This document shows, piece after piece, positions 1 to 8,608 of a DNA stretch of 64,000 bases. Both the position numbers and the translations under genes were made by a program. Source of the stretch: Gracilibacter sp. BRH_c7a (GTDB taxonomy: Bacteria > Bacillota > Desulfitobacteriia > Desulfitobacteriales > Syntrophobotulaceae); assembly GCA_001516055.1 (NCBI GenBank), contig LOEZ01000007.1, positions 1 to 64,000 of the forward strand. The letters are read 5' to 3'. The first letter of the stretch is position 1. Each line of letters starts with the position of its first letter. Under the pieces are notes generated by a model, which had not been told where the DNA came from, did no database searches, and saw only the letters and a program-made list of their open reading frames with translations.

Positions 1-44
1 AGTGCCGCGGTGCCATGGATGGCAAGGAGCGGCCCAGGTAATAA

Positions 45-68
45 AAAGGAGTACGCATGTACTCCTTT
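45..68 (+). terminator. Hairpin after an upstream gene
   Basis: A perfect 10-bp inverted repeat (AAAGGAGTAC, loop GCAT, GTACTCCTTT). The right arm ends in T residues but no longer T-run follows. A reading frame open from the window edge stops at TAA 39-41, just before the hairpin, so this is probably the terminator of a gene truncated by the window. The remaining codons (about 12) are too few to name it. Bases 69-345 hold no gene that I can support. Confidence 0.5.
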
Positions 69-345
69 ACTATATTAATACGACTTACCTTCCCGTGCAT
101 GCATTAAAGTCGTTGCGACAGAGCCTAATAATTATTTTCAAAATATTTAGATTTTGTAGTCTTGGCTACAGATAGTATCTAGCTATACATAATACAATGA
201 AAAAAATAACACTAAATGTTATTTTGCCTAGGCTTTACTTTCTAACCTATTTGCTGTTAGACGGAGGTGGTTACAAATACTTGCATTCGTTCAGAAATAT
301 CAGGGATTAAAGTGAGGAAAAATATTTGATCCAAGGAGAACTGCT

Positions 346-1530
346 ATGAATACAGAAAAAATAGGATTAACCCTAGAAGATAAGAATTGGCGTTATAGTA
401 GGGTAAGGAAGTTTATCAAAGATGAAGGACTGGATGCTATCCTGCTTTCGGGGAATGCGTGGGAAGAATCTAATATTAGGTATATCACGGGTCAGTATTT
501 TAGAATTGGCCAACGGTATGCTTACGTTCTGTTTCCGGCAGATGGTGAGCCGGAGGTATTTGCGTTTCACCCGTCAAGGTCATATCAGTTGAGAGCTATC
601 GAAGAATTCAAAGATGATATATGGTTTGATGGTGAACACTTTCACTTCCCTACTTTTGAAGAAATATCTAGTTACATAAGGAAGTTAGGATTGGAAAATG
701 GCAAAATCGGAGTTGACAAGGTACTTATGGATGCAGCCAAATACGAAGCACTTTTGAAGGTGTTCCCAAATGCAGAATTCACCGATATAAACGAAGGATT
801 CACTGCATTAAGAAGGGTTAAATCTCCCGGGGAATTGAGCCTGTGTAAAGAGTCAGCTCGTGTCTGTGATGAAATTTGGGACTCCATGAGGTATTTTATT
901 AAGCCAGGTATGTACGATTATCAGATTACTGCCGAATGGTGCAGGATTATGTATGCAAACAAAGCAGATAAGGATTTTAACCTTATGCAGATTAATCCTT
1001 ACGATGTATCAGTGCCTTACTGGACAAGTTCGCACTCTCCTGTAAGGATCGATAGTAATAGTATGATTTTGATGGAGATTACCACCTGTATTGGCGGTTA
1101 TTGGACTCAACGGGTAGGCTGTGCCAGTATAGGTGAGCCTGAACCAGTTATGGTGGATCTGTATACAGCTACCAGCACAGCACAAATAAACTCTTCTAAG
1201 ATTGTCAAGCCTGGTATTAATGCAAAGGATGTATGCTTGGTAATGGATGAAACCATCACTAAGGCAGGCTTCCTTAATTCTTCTGATTTTAATGCCGGAC
1301 CACACGGTCATCTTATGGGGCTGACCATGGACGAAGGAACGTTTTCTCCTCAAGCAGATTTAATTCTCGAGGAGGGGATGGTATTTGTTCTCCATCCTAG
1401 TGCCGCTGTCCCAGGATTTAAACTCGGTGAGCCTGGTATGTTCAGTCCAGGAAATATGTATGTTGTAACAAAGAATGGTTGCGAGAAGCTGTATGGTTTG
1501 GATATCGAATTAATGATTATAGGTGAATGA
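346..1530 (+). CDS. M24-family (creatinase/aminopeptidase P fold) hydrolase lacking metal ligands
   Basis: A 394-residue protein with an N-terminal creatinase-like domain (about 15-150) and a C-terminal pita-bread domain (about 160-390). It starts at ATG 346 with AAGGAG at 333-338. The five M24 metal-ligand positions are altered: E244 and Q255 replace the two Asp, H322 is kept, H350 replaces the first Glu (context FVLHPSA) and G369/N370 replace the last Glu-Asp. Loss of metal binding with retained fold is the pattern of creatinase and ectoine hydrolase, which cleave C-N bonds without metal. The gene heads a cluster with a TRAP transporter and a second M24 gene, so it may hydrolyse the imported solute. 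The substrate is unknown. An ordinary Xaa-Pro peptidase is unlikely given the missing ligands. Confidence 0.8.
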   Translation: MNTEKIGLTLEDKNWRYSRVRKFIKDEGLDAILLSGNAWEESNIRYITGQYFRIGQRYAYVLFPADGEPEVFAFHPSRSYQLRAIEEFKDDIWFDGEHFHFPTFEEISSYIRKLGLENGKIGVDKVLMDAAKYEALLKVFPNAEFTDINEGFTALRRVKSPGELSLCKESARVCDEIWDSMRYFIKPGMYDYQITAEWCRIMYANKADKDFNLMQINPYDVSVPYWTSSHSPVRIDSNSMILMEITTCIGGYWTQRVGCASIGEPEPVMVDLYTATSTAQINSSKIVKPGINAKDVCLVMDETITKAGFLNSSDFNAGPHGHLMGLTMDEGTFSPQADLILEEGMVFVLHPSAAVPGFKLGEPGMFSPGNMYVVTKNGCEKLYGLDIELMIIGE

Positions 1531-1610
1531 TTCCAGTTTCCGTTATTGACAATCAGTGTAATGCAGAACCGCTGAACACAAATATATTATATATTTTGAG
1601 GAGGATGACT

Positions 1611-2705
1611 ATGAAAATGAAAAGAATTTTAACTTTGATTCTTGTAATTGCAGTTGCCTTTACAATGGCAGGGTGCTCTTCGAGCAGTAGTACCCCAAGT
1701 AGTAGTACCCCAAGCAGTGCCCCTAGCAGTGGTGCCGAGGATCTTGAAACGGCTCTTGCAAACATGGAGCCAATGGAACTTAATATGCCCATTAATTTAC
1801 CAGGTAATCATATTTTGACTCAGGCTTTTGAGACATGGGCGGACAGTATCAATGAAGTTACTAAAGGCAAAATTACCGTAACTATCCACCGAGGTGGTAC
1901 TCTTCTAAAGTCTGGGAGTATTTACCAGGGAGTTCGTGATGGGGTTGCTGAAATTGGGGAGGAAGACTTAGCTTATAACCCTTCCGAGTTCCCACTTTTT
2001 GGTGCTTTCTTCATGGGCGGCATTAAATTCCCTGATACCATCACGGCTTCCAAGGCGGTAAACGATTGGGTTCATGCAGACTTTGAAGAGTATAAAGATG
2101 TAAAAATGCTTTGGGCCTATAGTATGCCCCCATCTGTTTTAATGGGTAACAAAAAAATTGAAAAACTGGAAGATCTCCAGGGAACTCAAGTTAGGGTTAC
2201 AGGGTTCTGTCAGGATACTATCAAAAGATTAGGCGGCACTCCTGTAGGTATAACGATGTCGGAAACATATGATGCCTTACTAAAGGGTACAGTTGATCTT
2301 AATATGGCCAATCCCGGAGTTATGGGTGCTCCTCTTAATTTAGGTGAGGTTTCAAAATACATGACTATAACCCCAGGTATTTCTAATATTCCGCATGTAA
2401 TTTTCATGAATCTAGACGCATGGAACTCGATTCCTCCAGCTGTTCAGGCGGAAATTGAGAAGATAAACTTAGAAGCAGTTGTGAATACGGCAGAGCTCGG
2501 CGAAAAGTACTATAATGATGGACTTCAGATTTCTAGAGATAAAAACATTGAAATTATAGAACTAAGCGATACGGAGCTTCAAAGATGGTATGACGTCTTG
2601 AAGTCTCAGCATGATGATTGGATTAAGGAAAAAAATGCTGCAGGTCTTGATGGTCAGGGTGCTTACGATTATTTGATAGATCTGGTTAATAAATACTCTT
2701 CCTGA
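1611..2705 (+). CDS. dctP: TRAP transporter solute-binding lipoprotein (DctP family)
   Basis: A periplasmic-type receptor of the DctP family, tethered as a lipoprotein, that captures a small, usually carboxylate-bearing solute for the DctQM membrane proteins. Met at 1611 is preferred because GAGGAGG lies 6 bases upstream; the open frame extends further 5' without a ribosome site. Residues 1-20 are a lipoprotein signal ending in lipobox TMAGC (Cys21). A low-complexity Ser/Pro/Thr linker follows, encoded by a near-perfect DNA repeat at about 1681-1730. The mature domain has the DctP pattern, including the arginine-bearing segment GTQVRVTG expected to bind a carboxylate. It is about 364 residues, normal for the family. 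It lies 80 bases after the first M24 gene. Confidence 0.9.
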   Translation: MKMKRILTLILVIAVAFTMAGCSSSSSTPSSSTPSSAPSSGAEDLETALANMEPMELNMPINLPGNHILTQAFETWADSINEVTKGKITVTIHRGGTLLKSGSIYQGVRDGVAEIGEEDLAYNPSEFPLFGAFFMGGIKFPDTITASKAVNDWVHADFEEYKDVKMLWAYSMPPSVLMGNKKIEKLEDLQGTQVRVTGFCQDTIKRLGGTPVGITMSETYDALLKGTVDLNMANPGVMGAPLNLGEVSKYMTITPGISNIPHVIFMNLDAWNSIPPAVQAEIEKINLEAVVNTAELGEKYYNDGLQISRDKNIEIIELSDTELQRWYDVLKSQHDDWIKEKNAAGLDGQGAYDYLIDLVNKYSS

Positions 2706-2723
2706 TTGTTTTGTTATAAATGC

Positions 2724-2753
2724 AAGGGAAGGCGGCTTTTGTCACCTTCCCTT
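2724..2753 (+). terminator. Stem-loop between receptor and membrane genes
   Basis: A perfect 9-bp stem (AAGGGAAGG / CCTTCCCTT) with a 12-base loop in the 83-base gap between dctP and dctQ. No T-run follows. Stem-loops at this place in binding-protein transporter operons commonly stabilise the receptor mRNA or partly terminate transcription, so that receptor exceeds permease. That role is inferred here. Confidence 0.45.
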
Positions 2754-2788
2754 CGTAACTAATTTGAAGCAAGGAGAGTAGTATATTT

Positions 2789-3295
2789 ATGGACAAAACT
2801 TTTATGAATAAATATGAAAGAATTATTGATATACTTACCAAAATAACGGGCATTGCGGCAAATGTTGTTCTATTTTCTACAATGATGGTTGTAGCAATAA
2901 GCGTTCTGATGCGTATATTTCTAAATGCCCCGATTCCAGGACTGACGGACATTGTCAGTATGTTAAACGCCTTAGCTGTTGCATTTGCTGTAAGTGTAAC
3001 AGAGAAACAGCGTAAGCACATTAGAATAGATTTTGTTCGTCAATACCTACCATCGCATATCGCTAAATTTATCTTCGTCGTAGTGAACTCACTTGCGATA
3101 TTAGTCATAAGTGTTGTGACTTGGCGTTTTTTTCTGTACATTTTTAGTGCCTATGGACATGGAAATGCTACTTGGATTATGAAAATTCCCCATTGGCCTG
3201 TGATTCTATGTCTTTTTTTAGGCTTGGTGATCTTTCTTCTTACAGCAATCTGCAATCTTTTATCAGATCTTAACAGTTGGAAGGGGGCAGAATAA
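2789..3295 (+). CDS. dctQ: TRAP transporter small membrane subunit (DctQ)
   Basis: A 168-residue protein with four predicted membrane segments (about 20-45, 55-75, 92-115, 135-158), the layout of the DctQ subunit that pairs with DctM in sodium-driven TRAP uptake. The segment KQRKHIRIDF between helices 2 and 3 is the characteristic DctQ loop. GGAGAG lies upstream of ATG 2789. Its stop codon overlaps the start of the large subunit (TAATG), so the two are translationally coupled. Confidence 0.88.
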   Translation: MDKTFMNKYERIIDILTKITGIAANVVLFSTMMVVAISVLMRIFLNAPIPGLTDIVSMLNALAVAFAVSVTEKQRKHIRIDFVRQYLPSHIAKFIFVVVNSLAILVISVVTWRFFLYIFSAYGHGNATWIMKIPHWPVILCLFLGLVIFLLTAICNLLSDLNSWKGAE

Positions 3296-4596
3296 TGGAC
3301 ACAACAATTACATTGCTTGTATCCCTTTCTTTTTTCTTGTTTTTAATACTGGGTATGCCAATCGGTACGACAATGGCGTTATTCGGATTTTTGGGATTCA
3401 GTTTGCTTAGTAGTACTAAAGCTGCTACAAATTTGATAGCCATTGATATGTTTGCTAGTTTTGCTAACTACGATTTGAGTACTGTAGTTATGTTTGTCTG
3501 GATGGGTTATATTGCCTACCGATCTGGTATCGGTAGTCAACTTTTCGAATTAGCATATAAATTAATCGGGCATCGCCCGGGTGGACTATGCTTAGCTTCT
3601 GAAGTAGCTTGTGCTTCTTTTGGTGCAGTTTGTGGTTCGGCACCTGCTACTGTAGCAACAATTAGTTCCATAGCTTACCCCGAAATGAAAAAGCATAATT
3701 ATGATGACGGGCTACGTACTGCCTGTACAGCTGCGGGTGGAGGACTGGGACTTTTGATTCCACCTAGTACCATTGCTATCATCTACGGTATCGAAACAGG
3801 TTGCTCTATCGGCAGATTGTTTATCGCCGGTATAGGAGCAGGCATCTTATTGTTGTTACTTTATATGTTGGTCATCTATATCCAAGTGAAGAGAAATCCT
3901 TCATTAGCACCCAGAGGAGAAAAATTCACGTGGAGGGAACGTATTGAAGCTATGAGAGGCGGTCTGATTGAAACATTCATTATTTTTGGGCTATCAATAG
4001 GCGGTCTTTCAATTGGTTTCTTTACGCCGACTGAAGGTGGTGGAGTCGGTTGTTTTCTGCTACTTGTCCTTACAGTAGTTAGAAAAAAACTGCCTTGGAA
4101 AGCTTTTGTGGCTTCACTCAGAGATACGGCTGAGACTATTGGCATGATTTTGTTTATTCTTGCTTGTGCCATGATTTTCGGCAGATTTATTTCCATCTCG
4201 GGAATTCCTATGATAATTTCCGACTGGCTTATTGGTTTAAATACTTATCCCATTGTAGTGATGATACTGATATGTATAATCTTGCTGATTGCGGGTTGCT
4301 TTATTGATGGAATTATTGTAGTTATCCTTACAGTACCGATTTTCTTCCCAATTGTAGAAATACTTGGCTTTGATGCAATATGGTTTGGAGTTATTATTAC
4401 TCTTTGTGTTATCATGGGACAGATTACTCCACCAGTTGGCATGGGATGTTATATTGCCCACGGGATTGCACCGGAGGTTCCTCTGCCAGTAATTTTTAAA
4501 GCAGCTTTACCATTTTTATTAGCATTAATAATCTGTACTGCTTTGGTAATGGCATTTCCGCAGATTGTTCTCTTCCTTCCCAACATGCTTATGTAA
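3295..4596 (+). CDS. dctM: TRAP transporter large permease (DctM)
   Basis: The 433-residue channel-forming subunit of the TRAP transporter, with about 12 hydrophobic segments. The N-terminal SFFLFLILGMPIGTTMALFG and the glycine-rich stretches around GGGLGLLIPPS and ITPPVGMGCYI are DctM hallmarks. The start is placed at ATG 3295 because GGGGG precedes it closely and it overlaps the dctQ stop; the open frame reaches 3277. It is the third gene of the M24-TRAP-M24 cluster. About 60 bases separate it from the second M24 gene, and no terminator is visible between them. Confidence 0.9.
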   Translation: MDTTITLLVSLSFFLFLILGMPIGTTMALFGFLGFSLLSSTKAATNLIAIDMFASFANYDLSTVVMFVWMGYIAYRSGIGSQLFELAYKLIGHRPGGLCLASEVACASFGAVCGSAPATVATISSIAYPEMKKHNYDDGLRTACTAAGGGLGLLIPPSTIAIIYGIETGCSIGRLFIAGIGAGILLLLLYMLVIYIQVKRNPSLAPRGEKFTWRERIEAMRGGLIETFIIFGLSIGGLSIGFFTPTEGGGVGCFLLLVLTVVRKKLPWKAFVASLRDTAETIGMILFILACAMIFGRFISISGIPMIISDWLIGLNTYPIVVMILICIILLIAGCFIDGIIVVILTVPIFFPIVEILGFDAIWFGVIITLCVIMGQITPPVGMGCYIAHGIAPEVPLPVIFKAALPFLLALIICTALVMAFPQIVLFLPNMLM

Positions 4597-4659
4597 ATTC
4601 TAGTAACCGAAGTTGAAATTTGTATTAATGCAAATAATTAATAAGGATGGTGAGTTATT

Positions 4660-5856
4660 TTGGGTGAAAAAGAACGCAAAGAGAGACTAAAAGAGCCTAT
4701 TCCTGAGAGAGAATTGAAGAGGCGCCATGAAGCAGTAAGATCCGTGATGAAATCTATGAACATCGATTGTTTAATTATGCAGAACTGTAATAAGCATCTG
4801 GGTGGTTATGTACGATGGTTTACCGATGTATTTGCGGAGAATTCTTACCCCATTACGGTAATTTTCCCCTTAAATGAAGAGATGACTATAATTTCCTGCG
4901 GGGGCCCTCCAAGACCAGCTTTTCCTCCTTTATGGGCAACATATGGAGTCAAGGAAGTAATCGGGCTTCCCTATTTTCTTACCTTTAATTACACAAACAC
5001 ATTAGATGCAGAGGCTACGGAAAAAGTTATTCGTCAAATGAAAGCAAAGACTGTTGGTATTGTGGGGCCAGCTTTTATTCCCTCAACCTTTGATAAACAT
5101 CTTAGAAATAACTTACTCAATGTTGAATTTCTTGATATAACTGATGCTATTGATGAAATAAAAGCCATAAAAAGTAAAGATGAGTTTAATCTTATTAAGA
5201 AGACCTGCGCTATTCAAGATAGTGTAATTATGGCTATTCCCGCCTTTCTTCATCCTCGAATGAAAGACATTGAACTACGGGCAATTATCCAGCATTTACT
5301 TTTTGACATGGGTTCTGAGGAGCAACTGCTGATGCTCGGTTCTGCACCAATTGGCGGCTTGGCAAAACACAGCAGCCCATACTTACAAAATAGAGTTATT
5401 GGTGAAAACGATTATATTACAGTTTTAATTGAAACCAACGGACCAGGTGGTTATTATGCTGAAATCGCCAGGGTATTTTGCCTTAATGAGCCGACTGAAG
5501 AAATGCTGAAACTCTGGGAAGCAAATATAAAGGCTCAGAAAATCTGTGCAGATATGCTTAAACCCGGGGCAAATCTATTTCAAATACAGGAAGCACTTAA
5601 TTCATTTCTGGAAGAGAACGGCTACCCCACTGAAAATAGTCTTTTTGCCCACGGCCAAGGATACGATTTAGTTGAGCGTCCGGCTAATTTATCGGAGGAG
5701 ACAATAAAGATTAAACCCAATATGAATATTGCAATTCATCCCCGACTATCCACCAACACAGCATTTACTTTTTGTTGTGATAATTTCTTTACGACTGAGT
5801 TTGGATGTATGCGACTGCACAAAGCTCCCCAAGAGATCTTTGTCATACCTCATTAA
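4660..5856 (+). CDS. Second M24-fold hydrolase without canonical metal ligands
   Basis: A 398-residue M24-fold protein beginning at TTG 4660, with the purine-rich GGATGGTGAG just upstream. It is a distant paralogue of the gene at 346. At the M24 ligand positions it has E258 and E268 (in YYAEIAR) instead of two Asp, H331 in AHGQGYD, H360 in place of Glu (NIAIHP) and C373/D374 instead of Glu-Asp. The two genes are substituted differently, so they likely act on different compounds or on successive steps. It closes the TRAP cluster and is followed by a strong terminator. Ectoine/hydroxyectoine or creatine-like substrates are possible by analogy with other M24 plus TRAP clusters; this is unproven. 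Confidence 0.78.
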   Translation: MGEKERKERLKEPIPERELKRRHEAVRSVMKSMNIDCLIMQNCNKHLGGYVRWFTDVFAENSYPITVIFPLNEEMTIISCGGPPRPAFPPLWATYGVKEVIGLPYFLTFNYTNTLDAEATEKVIRQMKAKTVGIVGPAFIPSTFDKHLRNNLLNVEFLDITDAIDEIKAIKSKDEFNLIKKTCAIQDSVIMAIPAFLHPRMKDIELRAIIQHLLFDMGSEEQLLMLGSAPIGGLAKHSSPYLQNRVIGENDYITVLIETNGPGGYYAEIARVFCLNEPTEEMLKLWEANIKAQKICADMLKPGANLFQIQEALNSFLEENGYPTENSLFAHGQGYDLVERPANLSEETIKIKPNMNIAIHPRLSTNTAFTFCCDNFFTTEFGCMRLHKAPQEIFVIPH

Positions 5857-5880
5857 AAATATAAATCTGTTCGCCCTAAG

Positions 5881-5937
5881 AAAATGAAGCTCCCATTAGC
5901 ATATGAGAGATATGCTAATGGAGGCTTCATTTTTGTT
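5881..5937 (+). terminator. Strong bidirectional-type terminator
   Basis: A long inverted repeat: AAAATGAAGC and CCATTAGCATAT on the left, with the matching ATATGCTAATGG and GCTTCATTTTT on the right, around a GAGAG loop. It ends in TTTTTG on the plus strand and in A-rich DNA that reads as a T-run on the minus strand. It separates the TRAP/M24 cluster from the convergent regulator gene and can serve both. Confidence 0.85.
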
Positions 5938-5962
5938 AGAGAAATATTAAACAATTACAAAG

Positions 5963-6625
5963 TTAATAAATATTTGAATTAGTCTTATCATTTATTTTAA
6001 ACTTGCCTTTACCCAAGCAAATAATAAGACCAGACTGTTTAAGATTATCGATAACACGGCTTGCCGTTACTCGATTCATGCCTGCTAAAAGAGCTAATTC
6101 CTCATGGGTGAAAGAAAATACCTGTTTCTGTAAGGACATGAATTCATAGCTTAGTTTTTGAATCCGATAAAGTATTTTTTCCGTGCTATTATCTAAAGCA
6201 TGATGTTCAATGTTACTAACGGCCTGAGAAAAGCGTTGACTTAACTTATGAATAATTTCAATACTTAATTCGGGAGATTTTGAACAGAGATCAATAAAGT
6301 CTTTAGTAGAAAAACAACAAGCTTCTATCTCTGTCTTGGTATAAAAAGTTATGTCGTTTCTTTCTTCCAGGAGAATATTGCCTAGTCCAATAATATTACC
6401 TTGTCCCACGCAGTCGATACCAATCTGCCTTCCATCAGGACGCTGCTTTAATGTAATAGCCACACCTTTAACAATTAAAAACAAATAACCGTGTTTACCA
6501 ATTTTCACAGTAATATTCTTTTTTGGTGGGTATGTACAAGGTGATGAAATATTGCACAAACATTCTCTGATATGTGACTCTAGGGAGAGACAGAATGGAT
6601 TTAGGCCGCAAGATGGTCTGGACAT
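5963..6625 (-). CDS. Crp/Fnr-family transcription regulator, cysteine-rich
   Basis: A 220-residue regulator with an N-terminal cyclic-nucleotide-binding-like barrel (about 25-140) and a Crp-type helix-turn-helix (about 172-202, with ELALLAGMNRVTASRVI). It carries ten cysteines, five of them in the first 30 residues (6, 12, 22, 24, 30), plus C72, C103, C104, C114 and C203. That is enough to bind an Fe-S cluster or act by thiol-disulfide switching, as in FNR or CprK; this is inference. The barrel lacks an obvious cAMP-binding signature. It faces the TRAP/M24 cluster and is divergent from the lipoprotein gene at 6812. A CAATATATTG palindrome at 6660-6669, about 35 bases upstream of its start, could be its own operator. 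Confidence 0.85.
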   Translation of the reverse strand: MSRPSCGLNPFCLSLESHIRECLCNISSPCTYPPKKNITVKIGKHGYLFLIVKGVAITLKQRPDGRQIGIDCVGQGNIIGLGNILLEERNDITFYTKTEIEACCFSTKDFIDLCSKSPELSIEIIHKLSQRFSQAVSNIEHHALDNSTEKILYRIQKLSYEFMSLQKQVFSFTHEELALLAGMNRVTASRVIDNLKQSGLIICLGKGKFKINDKTNSNIY

Positions 6626-6811
6626 GATTTCCTCCTTGCACCAAAAAATTACTCTCTTACAATATATTGCTAGATAACAATATGATACTATTATTTAAAA
6701 ATTTGGTCAATGAACTGGAAGTTTGTGAAAAGTATATATAATATGATTGAAGTGATGTATTATTAGTATCGAAAGCAAAATGATGAATAACCAAGAAGGT
6801 GATGATTAATT

Positions 6812-8410
6812 ATGCTAAGAAAAGTCATGTCCTTTTTCCAAAGAAATTTTAGAGGAAGTCTAACCCAAAATGTCATTATTACATTCTTTATAATCCTGTT
6901 AGTAATCTTGCTAACATCATGTAATAAAGATGAGCAAGTCGAAAAGCCTATACCTGTTCCTAAAATAGAATCCGAAGCCGAACTTGAGCCAGAACTTGAT
7001 CCTGAAGTTAACCCTCAAATCGAAGAAGCAAAAGATTACATAATTCAAGAAGGGTTGAAACCTGTTGAAGTAATTAATGAAGGTATTGATAAAGTGATAA
7101 CATGGGAAGACCTATGCATCGATACCAATATCCAAAGCCTGAATGCTTTCCTTGATGATGAGGTCGCAAATATCAGTGAGCACGATAGCTACGGTCCTGT
7201 TAATCTTAAAAGTATAATATTACTTTTAGAAGACAAGAAAACTGTAGCTGAAATATATTTTCAAGATGAAAAAATCCTGGGGGGAGTAACCTATTCTAAG
7301 GACGAAGTATCCAGAACGAATAGACAATACCGTTCTTTATCTGGAAAGACTCTTGAGCAAATAAATGATATGGATTACCCAGTCTGGAAAGCAGAACAGG
7401 TTAATCAGCCTACTTTGTACCTCGCCCAAACAGCAAATGCTTTCGAGGATGGATTTAATGAGATAAGTCATGTGATAAGCTTCGATTCGGGACGCAGTTT
7501 AATTGTCTTCCGTAATGATACAGAGAGCAGGGTCTATGTTTATGATACTCAAAACGGTACTGATTTTTACACTGGGATTTCACTCCAAGAGAACAGTTCT
7601 ATCAAGGTTACGGAATTAGAAGATAATAAAACTGCCCTTATGTTGTCAGATAAGATTATAATATTAGACAGCTCAAGTTTTAAGTTGCTGGAAGAGATAA
7701 AATATCCAGAGGGTGAGATATTACAACCAGATGATATGGATATTTCTTCAGATGGAAGAACCATTGCTTATACTACACAAAAGGGGCTTTTGGTCTCTGA
7801 TATCAACTTTGAAAACAAGATGATAATAGTAGAATCTAAAATTGGGAAAGATCCTAACGGCATGGATTGGGAAGTACCAAGATATCCAGTCTTTTCTCCG
7901 GATTCAACGCAGATTCTGTATAGAATAGTTGGATATGAATGGTCCGTAGGTACGGGAGTAATAAAAGTGGACGGATCAGACAATAGGTTTTTTGAGTGTG
8001 ATGCGGAGGAGAGAGTATTCACCGAATGGTACGATTATAACTTGCTTTATAGTAACAACATTGCATATAGTGAAACCAACCACCCAATGCTGCTTAATAT
8101 TGATACCGGTGAAAAAATTGATCTTATAAAGGATGTTCCAAAGGATAAATTTACAAACTACTATCCCGATAAGAAAGGCAAATTGTTCTATTGGGAAACA
8201 AAATTACCCACTGGGGAAACTGACGATAAAAATAGCCTATTAGTTTTTGGCAGTTATGATGTCCATACGCATAGTTCTGAAAAGGTACTAGAGATTCCTA
8301 TGATTAATATGGAGAGTGGCGTATACGATAGTTTAGACAGTAATTTCATCTTCACAGCAAGTAAATATCCGGTTAGAACCAAACTCTTCATCTTGGCAGG
8401 TATTGATTGA
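6812..8410 (+). CDS. Lipoprotein with a probable beta-propeller domain
   Basis: A 532-residue secreted lipoprotein. A long positively charged leader and hydrophobic helix (about 20-34) end in lipobox LLTSC, lipidating Cys37. An acidic Glu/Pro linker (about 42-70) follows. The rest has repeating strand patterns such as DISSDGRTIAYT and FSPDSTQILYR, as in TolB/WD40-like propellers, so a propeller is likely, but I cannot assign a named family. AGGTGAT precedes ATG 6812 by 8 bases. It has its own terminator, so it appears monocistronic. The function is unknown; a surface binding or sensing role would fit the architecture. Confidence 0.7.
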   Translation: MLRKVMSFFQRNFRGSLTQNVIITFFIILLVILLTSCNKDEQVEKPIPVPKIESEAELEPELDPEVNPQIEEAKDYIIQEGLKPVEVINEGIDKVITWEDLCIDTNIQSLNAFLDDEVANISEHDSYGPVNLKSIILLLEDKKTVAEIYFQDEKILGGVTYSKDEVSRTNRQYRSLSGKTLEQINDMDYPVWKAEQVNQPTLYLAQTANAFEDGFNEISHVISFDSGRSLIVFRNDTESRVYVYDTQNGTDFYTGISLQENSSIKVTELEDNKTALMLSDKIIILDSSSFKLLEEIKYPEGEILQPDDMDISSDGRTIAYTTQKGLLVSDINFENKMIIVESKIGKDPNGMDWEVPRYPVFSPDSTQILYRIVGYEWSVGTGVIKVDGSDNRFFECDAEERVFTEWYDYNLLYSNNIAYSETNHPMLLNIDTGEKIDLIKDVPKDKFTNYYPDKKGKLFYWETKLPTGETDDKNSLLVFGSYDVHTHSSEKVLEIPMINMESGVYDSLDSNFIFTASKYPVRTKLFILAGID

Positions 8411-8440
8411 AATGTAGGTTAGATTAGGATAGATATAATT

Positions 8441-8471
8441 GGGCATCTATAAAGGATGTCCTGTTTTTTTT
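8441..8471 (+). terminator. Rho-independent terminator
   Basis: The stem GGGCATC / GATGTCC (one G-U pair) is followed directly by TG and eight T residues. It ends the lipoprotein gene and isolates it from the hydrogenase gene downstream. Confidence 0.85.
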
Positions 8472-8608
8472 ATTGTGATAACTAAATAGAATTGAACATT
8501 TTAAATATTCATAACAGTACGTGTATTCCTAGAGGTACATACAAATAATCTTTTATTTGCTACAATTAGAATAAATATACTGATTTTCACAAAGAGGGGA
8601 TTATACTA

